A DNA stretch of 64,000 bases, taken from positions 21,666-85,665 of the forward strand of contig CANPHE010000006.1 in assembly GCA_947573795.1 (NCBI GenBank), in the 5' to 3' direction. Under the pieces are notes generated by a model, which made no database searches, was not told the DNA's origin, and worked only from the letters and a program-made list of their open reading frames with translations. The DNA comes from an uncultured Alistipes sp. GTDB taxonomy: Bacteria > Bacteroidota > Bacteroidia > Bacteroidales > Rikenellaceae. Below are positions 32,216-40,184 of this stretch, in pieces. The position numbers were made by a program, and so were the translations under genes. Position 1 is the stretch's first letter. Every line of letters starts with the position of its first letter.

Positions 32216-33433
32216 TTACATTTTTGAAGCTTTGTAGGTTATGTTGATGACACGGGTCGGTTCGACGGCGGTGATGCGGAACGTGGGAGCCTGTTCCATG
32301 AAATAGGTGCTCAGCCACATGGAACGTTCGCCGTCCGATTCGAACTCCGTATGGATGTAGTCGCCCATCTCGACGCGGATCTTGCCTGCGAAACGGATGT
32401 GCAGACTACCGCCCGAGAGGAACTCCGAGGAGAGCTCCACGCCGGGTTCGAGCGTCTGCCCGGGAGCCAGATGCAGCACGGCATCCCGCTCGACGCCCGA
32501 GGTGCGGAAGTCGTCGAAACGCAGGTCGGCCGTCAGGTTGCAGAGGTTGCCGTTGTCGATCTCGTTGATGTCCCAGCCCGAAGCGGAGAAGTCGAAACCC
32601 ATGTCGAGCAGCTTTTGGGTGTTCTGCGGCGGCTCGTAGCAACCGGCGAATCCGACGTAGCAGCCCACGTTGTGCACTTCGCGGGCGATGGTGCGGAGCT
32701 GCTCGTCCGTGAAGTCGCGGACATTGCCCATGCAGTAGAGATAGGGCGCGCCCATGTATTTGCAACGGTCGACAATCTGCTGGATGCTCTTGTAGGCATG
32801 GTACTCCAGGATGGGCCCCGAGAACTCCTCGCGCGTACCCCAGTAGAGGATGAAGTTCTCGCCCATGATCGAACGCGTAATGCGCACCTGTTCCTCGTCG
32901 GCGTGCGAGAGCAGCGGCGCGATGTTGTTGCGGCGGCACTCCAGGAGGAACTCCTCCATCGAGGTGATGCGGGTGCGGTATTTGGCGTAGCGCGAGCGGT
33001 AGCGGTAGTTGTTCATCAGCGTATCGAACGGCGTCTCGCGGATCACCACGTCGGCGGCCGAATTCCCGTCGAGGTCGGTGACCTGGTCGCCCAGGCAGCC
33101 CCTCACGCCATGCATGACGATGTATTTTCCGGGCGTGGCCGTGGCGTGGATGTTGGCCTCGATGATCTTGAAGCCCAGGCGTGCCGCGATCTGCACGTCG
33201 AAAACCGACTGGCAGGGGATGATCGGATCGCTGTTGGCGTAGATCTTGTCGATGAACAGATGGCTGTAATAGGGGCCTCCGAATTTGAAAGGCCAGTTGG
33301 CGTTCACGGCGCTCGACGTGTTCATGCGGATGCGCCGTTCGACCGCAGGGGTCAGGTTTTGCGCTGCGAGCGTCCCCGCCGTCGCCAAGGCGACGAGCAG
33401 GAATGCACAGCGAACGGATGCGTAAGGTTTCAT
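32216..33433 (-). CDS. Exported GDPD-like (PLC-like phosphodiesterase) protein with degenerate active site
   Basis: This 405-residue protein has a signal peptide ending at LAAQ. The segment RLGFKIIEANIHATATPGKY followed by IVMHG aligns with the GDPD block 'G...vE.Dv..T.DG..vv.HD'. However, the second acidic residue is Asn (E-A-N) and no HRG motif precedes it. Residues ~95-310 otherwise follow the barrel pattern. The C-terminal ~100 residues form a beta-rich extension. It may be a binding protein derived from a phosphodiesterase, or use a different mechanism. It is packed between a DUF4855 gene and two intact GDPD genes. Confidence 0.72.
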   Translation of the reverse strand: MKPYASVRCAFLLVALATAGTLAAQNLTPAVERRIRMNTSSAVNANWPFKFGGPYYSHLFIDKIYANSDPIIPCQSVFDVQIAARLGFKIIEANIHATATPGKYIVMHGVRGCLGDQVTDLDGNSAADVVIRETPFDTLMNNYRYRSRYAKYRTRITSMEEFLLECRRNNIAPLLSHADEEQVRITRSIMGENFILYWGTREEFSGPILEYHAYKSIQQIVDRCKYMGAPYLYCMGNVRDFTDEQLRTIAREVHNVGCYVGFAGCYEPPQNTQKLLDMGFDFSASGWDINEIDNGNLCNLTADLRFDDFRTSGVERDAVLHLAPGQTLEPGVELSSEFLSGGSLHIRFAGKIRVEMGDYIHTEFESDGERSMWLSTYFMEQAPTFRITAVEPTRVINITYKASKM

Positions 33434-33469
33434 AACAGGGGGACTTGGTTCGTTCGGGTTACGGGAGGG

Positions 33470-34594
33470 TTATCGTTTTCGGGCGGCCTGCTGGCGCAGG
33501 GGTCGCTGCGATACGAAGTCGCAGAAATCCTGGTAGAGCTCCTGATCCTCGGGGTCCGCGGAGTGTTTGAGGGCACTCAGGCCTTTGCCGCCCTGGTAGT
33601 AGGCCAGGTAGCAGCGCTCCCAGACGCCCGCCTCCTTGAAGGCCCGCATGTAGTCGCGCAGGCGGCCGCCCTTATGATGCTTCTTGAGGGCCGATTCGTC
33701 GAATTCGAGCTCCATCTCCATGCCGTTGGCGGCAGCCTGTGCGCAGGCCGTCTCCAGACGCGAATAGGGAATGTCGGAGTGGAAGAAGTAGTTGGGCTGG
33801 TAGTAGGCCCGGACGAATCCCTTCTCCCGCCAGCCCTCGTAGCCCGGGGCCTGGAAGTAGGGAATCCAGTAGAGTCCGTAGTGCTTTTGGGCGCAATAGT
33901 CCACGATGTCGGCGATCAGCGGGCTCTTGGTCAACGTCTCCTCGGTCACCCAGTAGAATCCGGCCAGTTCGACATGCTTGAACTTCGCCTCCTTGAAGCG
34001 GCGCAGCACCAGGTCGATATACCAGCGGCAGGCCAGTGCGCGGTCGTTCTCGTCGGAGAAGTCGAGCACGCGGTCTTCGAGCACACCCCAGTAGGTCGTG
34101 CCGCCCTTCTTGGCGATGGGCTGCTTGTAGACGATCGGATTGGGGATCGAAATCATGATCTGGCGTTTGGTCGCGGGGGCGCCGATCGTTTTCGAAGCCT
34201 GCTCGACCGCCTGTTCGATGGCATCGAGCACCTGTCCCTCGGAGAAGTAGTAATCGATCAGCTTGAGCCAGTCGGCCTGCGTGGCGGCCGGAAGGATCGA
34301 GCCGTCCGTGTTGCGGTGTCCCGGATCGAAGGCCACTTCGGCACTGCCTTCACCCAAATCGCGGATTTCCAACAGCAGGAAACCGTCGAAAAGCCATTGT
34401 TCTTTGCCATTGCGGTCGGTGTAGGACACGTAGTCCTTCATTTGCTCTACGCCCCAGTTGCGGTTGTGGGCTCCTCCGGCGTAGATCAACACCAGGTCGG
34501 TAGCCGTGAAGGGCTTGGTTTTGGGTTCGGCCCATACGGGCAGCATGCATGCGAGTGCCGCAAGGCAGGTCAGAATATGTCGGATAGATTTCAT
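33470..34594 (-). CDS. Secreted DUF4855-type protein
   Basis: The start is taken at 34594 (MKSIRHILTCLAALACMLPVWAEP), which gives a signal peptide and a 17-nt spacing from the upstream gene; the track start would overlap it. The 374-residue protein resembles DUF4855: DLVLIYAGGAHNRNWGVEQM, QWLFDGFLLLEI, GFYWVTEET and YGLYWIPYFQAPGYEGW are shared with the PUL paralogue at 37.8-39.2 kb. The pattern suggests a TIM-barrel glycosidase-like fold with conserved acidic and aromatic residues (MEMELEFDE), but no activity is established here. It has no lipobox, unlike its paralogue. Confidence 0.82.
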   Translation of the reverse strand: MKSIRHILTCLAALACMLPVWAEPKTKPFTATDLVLIYAGGAHNRNWGVEQMKDYVSYTDRNGKEQWLFDGFLLLEIRDLGEGSAEVAFDPGHRNTDGSILPAATQADWLKLIDYYFSEGQVLDAIEQAVEQASKTIGAPATKRQIMISIPNPIVYKQPIAKKGGTTYWGVLEDRVLDFSDENDRALACRWYIDLVLRRFKEAKFKHVELAGFYWVTEETLTKSPLIADIVDYCAQKHYGLYWIPYFQAPGYEGWREKGFVRAYYQPNYFFHSDIPYSRLETACAQAAANGMEMELEFDESALKKHHKGGRLRDYMRAFKEAGVWERCYLAYYQGGKGLSALKHSADPEDQELYQDFCDFVSQRPLRQQAARKR

Positions 34595-34611
34595 CGTCGT
34601 CGGGTTTGAGG

Positions 34612-36219
34612 TTACTTTTTGCGGAAGAATCCGATGGTGGATTTTACGGCGCGGTTTTCGTCCGAATGGTAGTTGACGTGCTGCGTGCCGACCATCATGC
34701 CGGTCGAGCCGCCGCCGTCGAGGTTCAGCGCGTCGGTGCATCCGATGCCGCGCAGGATGCGGGCCAGCTCGGTAAGCGTGGCGCCGCCGCTGGCCGCGAT
34801 GCGGCCGTCGCAGATGAAGAGCACCACGCGGCCGTCGGCCATATGTCCTACGGCCGTACGGTCGGGCGAAACCGCGGGGCCGAAGATGTCGTAGGGAATG
34901 ATTTCGTAGTTATTCAGGTAATATTCTTTGCCCTTCGAAGTCTCCGTGAAATCGAAAGGACATTTTCCGTCTTTGAGCAGCACGGGACCCGCACTGATGG
35001 CGTATCGGGGCGACCAGCTCACGGGTTTCGTCGGGTTGACGGTCGATACGCTCGCGTATTTCGCTTCGCCGCGCACCGAGGGCAGCGGACGGTCGAAATA
35101 ATAGTTCGAACCGCTGGTGCCGACCCAGTAGACGCCGGGTTTGCCGTCGGCCGTGACACCGAAGATACCGCGCGTAGCGTGATACATCACGTTATACTCC
35201 TCGTCCTGCGAGCGCAGCGAACCCCGCATGTCGGGAATGAAGCCGATCGGGCTCGAATCCACGACGGCGATGCCCACGTGGTCCGAAGCGTAGAAATATC
35301 CGGCGTTGGTCATTACGCAGCAGTCGCCACCGAACGAGGCGGCCTGCGTGTCGATGGTGGCCTTGGAAGCGGGAACGTTCACGCGCAGCTCCACAGCGCC
35401 TTTGCTGACGTCGGCCACGGCATACCACGCGTGGAAGTTGTGGCCGCCGACCTTGTCCGTCGTCTCGTAGACCGAGATATCGGCGGGCAGCGACGACGTG
35501 TCGAGCTTCTTCCAGTTGAGTTTGATCGCTTCGGGCTCCTTGCCGAGCGAAGCTACGATCTCCTCGCTGTAACGGACCTCGTTGTTCGCCCGCAGATAGG
35601 CCCGGAAACGGTAAGGCCGACCGTATTCGAGCAGCACGTTGGAGATGACCTGCATGACGGGTCGGGTGCCGTCGAGTGCCGGGCCGTCCTGGCGGGTATC
35701 CTCCACGGTCGGCGTTCGGTCGGCGCTCCAGCAGATGCCGCACGCGACGTTGCGGGCACCCTCCGTATTGCGGGGTGCGTAGCGGAAAGCGATGCACGAC
35801 TCGGTTACGGTCGCCTCACCGACGAAAGCGACGCCGGGCGAGGTGAGGTCCTCCAGCCGCAGAGCCGATGCGTAGACGATCTCCGACGAGCCCTTGCGAC
35901 CGTCGGCGCAGACGCCGAACGTGTAGGTTTTGTCCTGTTCCAGCCCTCCGTCCACGGTGTAGCTCTCGACATTGCGGGCCGTGAAGCCGATTTTCCGGGG
36001 TGCAGTCTCCCCTTCGGCGCGTACCCAAACGGTGAATCCGCTCTCCGAGTCGCTTCGGTCGCTCCACGTGACGCGGACTTTCGTCTCGGCGATCCGTTCG
36101 GCGGCGACGTCGGACGGCGGTGTCGGTGCGGACGATGCCGCGGGCGTATCGCCCGAGTCGGAAGAACATCCGGCGAGCAGGAGTGTCGTAAGTGCCGTAT
36201 ATAATAACCGTCGTATCAT
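34612..36219 (-). CDS. Phosphodiester glycosidase (NAGPA-type) lipoprotein with fibronectin type III domain
   Basis: This 535-residue lipoprotein has its lipobox at LLLAGC (Cys ~19), then a short Ser/Pro linker and a fibronectin type III domain (~35-130). A second beta module follows. The C-terminal half is a NAGPA domain: CVMTNAGYFYASDHVGIAVV near its start and ALNLDGGGSTGMM near its end. Family members remove a sugar from sugar-1-phosphodiesters. In this locus it stands beside GDPD-type phosphodiesterases, which would attack the phosphodiester from the other side. A 103-nt gap with a hairpin separates it from the upstream surface-protein genes. Confidence 0.88.
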   Translation of the reverse strand: MIRRLLYTALTTLLLAGCSSDSGDTPAASSAPTPPSDVAAERIAETKVRVTWSDRSDSESGFTVWVRAEGETAPRKIGFTARNVESYTVDGGLEQDKTYTFGVCADGRKGSSEIVYASALRLEDLTSPGVAFVGEATVTESCIAFRYAPRNTEGARNVACGICWSADRTPTVEDTRQDGPALDGTRPVMQVISNVLLEYGRPYRFRAYLRANNEVRYSEEIVASLGKEPEAIKLNWKKLDTSSLPADISVYETTDKVGGHNFHAWYAVADVSKGAVELRVNVPASKATIDTQAASFGGDCCVMTNAGYFYASDHVGIAVVDSSPIGFIPDMRGSLRSQDEEYNVMYHATRGIFGVTADGKPGVYWVGTSGSNYYFDRPLPSVRGEAKYASVSTVNPTKPVSWSPRYAISAGPVLLKDGKCPFDFTETSKGKEYYLNNYEIIPYDIFGPAVSPDRTAVGHMADGRVVLFICDGRIAASGGATLTELARILRGIGCTDALNLDGGGSTGMMVGTQHVNYHSDENRAVKSTIGFFRKK

Positions 36220-36261
36220 GGTTTTCCGTATTTTGCGCGTTTGCTTTTCGGTGATTTACGG

Positions 36262-36294
36262 AAGGAGTAACCGACCGTAAGCCGGTTACTCCTT
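36262..36294 (-). terminator. 12-bp hairpin between the binding-protein and enzyme halves of the PUL
   Basis: AAGGAGTAACCG (36262-36273) pairs perfectly with 36283-36294 around a 9-nt loop. On the minus strand there is no U tract, so partial termination or mRNA stabilisation is more likely than a full stop. Confidence 0.55.
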
Positions 36295-36322
36295 GTCCGA
36301 TTCGTTTTTCAGGCGAAATCCG

Positions 36323-37780
36323 CTATTTGTAGGCGATGAGCGTAACCTCGCTAAGGGTCAGCCAGTGGTTGCGGACACCCCAACCTTCGCCGTAGAAGTT
36401 ATAACCGTTCTTGATCGTCTTGAAACGATAGTAGCGGGCTTCGATCGCGTTTTCCTCGGGAATGACGAGCGTATCGCCATTGGCAATGTATTCGCAAGGC
36501 GTCTTCGCCGGAAGCGCTTTGACGATCTTCGAAATCTCCGTTACGTCCATACCGCCGAGTTTCACCCATTTGTCCCAGGCGGCTTCGGGTTCGCCCGTAC
36601 CGGTATAGGCGTAAATCTCGTAAATCAGCGGGTCGTGGTTGATGTAGTCGTAGTAGTGGTAGGTGATGAAGCGTGCCAGACGGATCGTCTCTCCGGCGTC
36701 GATCGTGAAGGAGTCGCCGTGGCCCTCTGCGGCTTGTGCGTTGGTCGTCGTGAGCTCCCAGTGCTTGTAGGCGATCGGTGCATAATCGCTCTTAGCCGTC
36801 ATCCACTTGCCGTCGAAGAGGTATTCGCTCGCGCTGTTGGACGTGCCGACCACACCGTCGTTCTCCAGTGCGAAGGCGCGCATCTTCGATTTGTCGGGCA
36901 TATAGGTGCTTTCGTAGGCAATGGGCTGTACCTCCAGCGTGAAGGCTACATTGGCGTACGAAGGCGACGAGAAGACGATCTTGGCCTTCTTTTCCGCATC
37001 GATCAGGTTGTTGGGTTCGAGGTCGAAGACAATGGCATCGGCCGTCTTCGAAGCCTCGCGGAGCCATGCGCCGTCGGTGATCGCGTAGGTCCAGTCGTCG
37101 ATGTTCGCGGTTACCTTCACGGTATACTGCTCGCCGCGTTTCACCGTGACGGATTCCTCACCCGTAGCCGTGAGTTCGGCGTAGTTGAGCGGGCGTACGG
37201 ATACCGTCTTCTGGAATACGGGGTCGGAAGGCGACGCGAAGGTGATCGTGGCGGCGACGTTCGTGTCGAACTTCACCGAAGGATCGAGATCGAAGACGAG
37301 CTCCTTCTCCGACTTCGAAGCCTCCTTGAGCCATGCGCCGTTCTCCAGCGTGTAGGTCCAGTCTTCGACGTTGGCCGTGATTTGCAGGGTGAACTGCTCG
37401 CCCTTCTTCACCAGGACGGTCTCCGCTGCGGCGATGTCCATCTCGGCGACATAAGCGGGCTGCGATACCGGAACGCGTTCGATCGTACCGTCCGCAGCGA
37501 CGAACTCCATCGTCGACGTACGCTCGGCGCCCGTCGTGTTGCGGTCGACGCCCAGTTTGAGGGTCGTTTTGCCGCTGCCGTGCTTGGGGGTGACCTTGAA
37601 CCAGGGATCGGAAACGGTCATGGTCCAATTCGTGTTCGAATTCACCGTGAAGTCGATGATTTCCGCATCCGCCGAAAGCACGATCGATTCGGGCACGCCG
37701 ATGTTGGCCGCCTCGTCGTTCTCGCACGCCGTGACGCAGAGCGCTGCGACGGCCAGCAGAAGCATTTTGAAGGTTTTCAT
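36323..37780 (-). CDS. Surface lipoprotein with BACON domains and a C-terminal discoidin-like domain
   Basis: This 485-residue lipoprotein (lipobox LCVTAC, Cys ~19) holds a BACON domain (NSNTNWTMTVSDPWFKVTP) and two more BACON-like repeats. Their near-identical segments are VKKGEQFTLQITANVEDWTY and VKRGEQYTVKVTANIDDWTY. Residues ~300-485 resemble an F5/8 type C (DUF5000-like) domain (EYLFDGKWMTAKSDY and ARYYRFKTIKNGYNFYG). It has no catalytic signature and sits where SusE/SusF-type glycan-binding proteins usually lie, so surface glycan binding is inferred. The C-terminal half is related to the lipoprotein at 39.2-40.2 kb. Confidence 0.85.
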   Translation of the reverse strand: MKTFKMLLLAVAALCVTACENDEAANIGVPESIVLSADAEIIDFTVNSNTNWTMTVSDPWFKVTPKHGSGKTTLKLGVDRNTTGAERTSTMEFVAADGTIERVPVSQPAYVAEMDIAAAETVLVKKGEQFTLQITANVEDWTYTLENGAWLKEASKSEKELVFDLDPSVKFDTNVAATITFASPSDPVFQKTVSVRPLNYAELTATGEESVTVKRGEQYTVKVTANIDDWTYAITDGAWLREASKTADAIVFDLEPNNLIDAEKKAKIVFSSPSYANVAFTLEVQPIAYESTYMPDKSKMRAFALENDGVVGTSNSASEYLFDGKWMTAKSDYAPIAYKHWELTTTNAQAAEGHGDSFTIDAGETIRLARFITYHYYDYINHDPLIYEIYAYTGTGEPEAAWDKWVKLGGMDVTEISKIVKALPAKTPCEYIANGDTLVIPEENAIEARYYRFKTIKNGYNFYGEGWGVRNHWLTLSEVTLIAYK

Positions 37781-37795
37781 AATGGATAGCGTTTG

Positions 37796-39157
37796 TTATT
37801 CGTTGTAAAATTTCTTTTGCCGCTCGGCTACGATCTTCGCCAAGCGCTGATAAAAGGCCCGTTCTTCGGCGATGCCGTCCATCCAGTATTCGATGGTGGT
37901 ACCGCCGTAATAGGCCAGATTCGATTTTTCGAGGACTCCCAACTCCTCGTAGACGTCGATGTAGGCTACGTTGCGATCGAACCCATAGTTCGAATCGAAC
38001 TCGACTTCGAGCCCCATGCCGGCCTGCTGCGCCTCCCGGACGGCATCGTAGAGCCGCTGGCGGGGAATCGTGGTGCTGAAGCAGTAGTTGGGCTGGTAGC
38101 AGGCGTAGTCGAAACCGTAGTTTTTCCAATCGGCATGGCCGAAGGCATCGTAGTAGGGAATCCAGTGGAAATCGAGGTTCTTCGAGTGTACGTAATCCGC
38201 GATCTGGCGCAGGTTGCTCGCGATGAATCCTCCGTGCTCGGGGAGCCAGTAGATTCCACTGAGCTGGATGTTGCGGAAATCGTGCTCGGCGAACTTCTCG
38301 ACGACCCGGTCGACGTACCATTTGCAGGCGGCGATGCGGTCGGGATAGTTGTTGAAATCCAGAGCCCGGCCGTCTATCTCGCCCCAGTCGGTCTGACCTT
38401 CCTGCGGATCGGGCAGGAAGATCACCACCTTGCGGCGATGGAAAGTGCCCCCGATCTTGGCGCGCAGTTCGCCTGCGGCCCGGTCGAGCGCCGGGATGGA
38501 GTGTTCGTCGGCGAGGTAGTAATCCAGAACGGCCTCCCAGTCCTTTTTGTTCGAAGCCGGCTTCTTGTATCCGGCACCGAAGGACTTGCCGCCGCGGTGC
38601 AGCGTGAGAAACAGGTAACCGTCGAAGAGCCATTGCGGAGCGTCGTCCGTCGTGGCCAGGTATTTGGCGAACCGCTTTTCGTCGAAGAGACGACCCGTAT
38701 CCGTAGCGTCGTAAATCAACATCAAATCGCGGATCGGAGCGCGGCCGATCGTCTCGCCGAAACGTTGGGTGACGGGGATTTCGATCCGGACCTTCGCATC
38801 TTCGGTCGTAAAGACGATTTTTCCGCTGCGCACCTCCCGGCCGGTGTTCACGTCGATCGAGACCCGGGCCGTGGCGGCGGAGGCTGCCGTGACATGGAGC
38901 CATGCGGCGGCATCGCCGGCCGAAACGTCCCAGCGGACGTTGCTGCGCACGACGAGCGTCTGCTCGAAAGCCGCGAACGTAAGGTCGTAGGCTTCAACCG
39001 AAGCTCCGTCGCGCGTCGCGACGGTGAGATAGGTCTCCTCGACGGGCGGATCGGGTTCGGGTTTTACGGGTTGCGGATCATCGTCGCCCGAGTGTCCGCA
39101 TGCGCTCAGAAGAACGCATGCGAACATCGTCGAACGTATTGCCTGTTTCAAAAACAT
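37796..39157 (-). CDS. BACON-DUF4855 lipoprotein
   Basis: This 453-residue lipoprotein has its lipobox at LLSAC (Cys ~20), then a Pro-rich linker and a BACON domain (RSNVRWDVSAGDAAAWLHV). The rest (~135-453) is a DUF4855-type domain: LMLIYDATDTGRLFDEKRF, QWLFDGYLFLTL, GIYWLPEHGGF, DFHWIPYYDAFGHADW and MGLEVEFDSNYG. These match the secreted paralogue at 33.5-34.6 kb block for block. The BACON spacer plus lipid anchor suggests it is displayed at the cell surface to act on or bind the polymer before import. It is 6 nt from the upstream lipoprotein gene and 15 nt before the next. Confidence 0.83.
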   Translation of the reverse strand: MFLKQAIRSTMFACVLLSACGHSGDDDPQPVKPEPDPPVEETYLTVATRDGASVEAYDLTFAAFEQTLVVRSNVRWDVSAGDAAAWLHVTAASAATARVSIDVNTGREVRSGKIVFTTEDAKVRIEIPVTQRFGETIGRAPIRDLMLIYDATDTGRLFDEKRFAKYLATTDDAPQWLFDGYLFLTLHRGGKSFGAGYKKPASNKKDWEAVLDYYLADEHSIPALDRAAGELRAKIGGTFHRRKVVIFLPDPQEGQTDWGEIDGRALDFNNYPDRIAACKWYVDRVVEKFAEHDFRNIQLSGIYWLPEHGGFIASNLRQIADYVHSKNLDFHWIPYYDAFGHADWKNYGFDYACYQPNYCFSTTIPRQRLYDAVREAQQAGMGLEVEFDSNYGFDRNVAYIDVYEELGVLEKSNLAYYGGTTIEYWMDGIAEERAFYQRLAKIVAERQKKFYNE

Positions 39158-39164
39158 AGCGGTT

Positions 39165-40163
39165 CTATTCCTCGTTGTTATATCTCCAAAGTTCGACCTC
39201 AGCGATCGAGAAGAAGTTGACGCGTCCCGACCAGTACTGGTTCATGGCCGTGCCGTAAACTGCGTAGAAGTTCTTCAGCATCTTGACGCGGTAGTAGCGG
39301 GCCTCGGGAATCTGACCGTACTTGAACTCCACGGGCGATCCGTAGATCGTAAGGTCCTCGGGCGAACCGGCCTCGGCGGCCTTCGTGGGCTGCCACTTCT
39401 CCGAATCGTCGATGTCGGCGATCTTCTCCCAGTTGGTCCATTCGCCGCTCTGGGCAGGCTCGCCCGGCAGCGTATAGGCGTAAAGTTCGTAGACGGCCGG
39501 CGCCTGGTTCTCATAGGGCCAGTAGGGCCAGAAGATGACTTTCGAGAGGCGCATCGCCTGTCCGGCATCGAAGGTGAACGAGTTGCCGCGACCGTCGGGT
39601 GCCGGGTTGGGCATCGTCCAACCGAAGTTGTTGTAGACGACTTCACCGTAGGCGCCCTTCTTCGAGAGGTGTTTGCCGTCGAAGCAGAAGTAGGGGTCGG
39701 CCTTGTAGGCGGCGGTTCCCTCCCGGATGTAGGCGGCATCGTTGTCGAGCTGCATAACCGAGCACTGCGAGTGAGGCACCTGCGTAATCAGGGCGCGCGA
39801 AGCGGCGATCGTGTAGGTGTAGTCCTCCTCGAGGTTGTTCAACACGAACGAATAGGGATTCGAAAGGTTGATCTGCTGCCCCGCTTCGGGTGCGCCGTCT
39901 TTGAGAATGGCGCGGGTGGCATAGTCCAACGTCACCTTGACATCGGAGAAGTTCGAGCTCTCGACGAAGACGAATTTGATCTCGTGCGTCGAATTGTCCA
40001 CCGTACCGCTGACCGTCTCCGAACCGCAGGTGGCCGTCGCCGACTTCACCATGTTCGAAAGCGGATGCGTAGGAATGAATTCCGAGAACTCGGCATCGAC
40101 GTTGCAGGAGGTCATGCCTGCTGCAAACGAGATGATCGATAATAACGAAAGTATGCGTTTCAT
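39165..40163 (-). CDS. DUF5018/discoidin-like surface lipoprotein
   Basis: This 332-residue lipoprotein has the signal MKRILSLLSIISFAAGMTSC. Residues ~30-145 resemble DUF5018, a beta module common in SusCD loci (SNMVKSATATCGSETVSGTV). Residues ~150-332 resemble an F5/8 type C domain (CFDGKHLSKKGAYGEVVYN and ARYYRVKMLKNFYAVYG), related to the C-terminus of the lipoprotein at 36.3-37.8 kb. It lies directly after SusD and is the likely surface glycan-binding protein of the complex. No enzyme motif is seen. Confidence 0.82.
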   Translation of the reverse strand: MKRILSLLSIISFAAGMTSCNVDAEFSEFIPTHPLSNMVKSATATCGSETVSGTVDNSTHEIKFVFVESSNFSDVKVTLDYATRAILKDGAPEAGQQINLSNPYSFVLNNLEEDYTYTIAASRALITQVPHSQCSVMQLDNDAAYIREGTAAYKADPYFCFDGKHLSKKGAYGEVVYNNFGWTMPNPAPDGRGNSFTFDAGQAMRLSKVIFWPYWPYENQAPAVYELYAYTLPGEPAQSGEWTNWEKIADIDDSEKWQPTKAAEAGSPEDLTIYGSPVEFKYGQIPEARYYRVKMLKNFYAVYGTAMNQYWSGRVNFFSIAEVELWRYNNEE

Positions 40164-40184
40164 TGCTTTGACAAATTTAATCGG

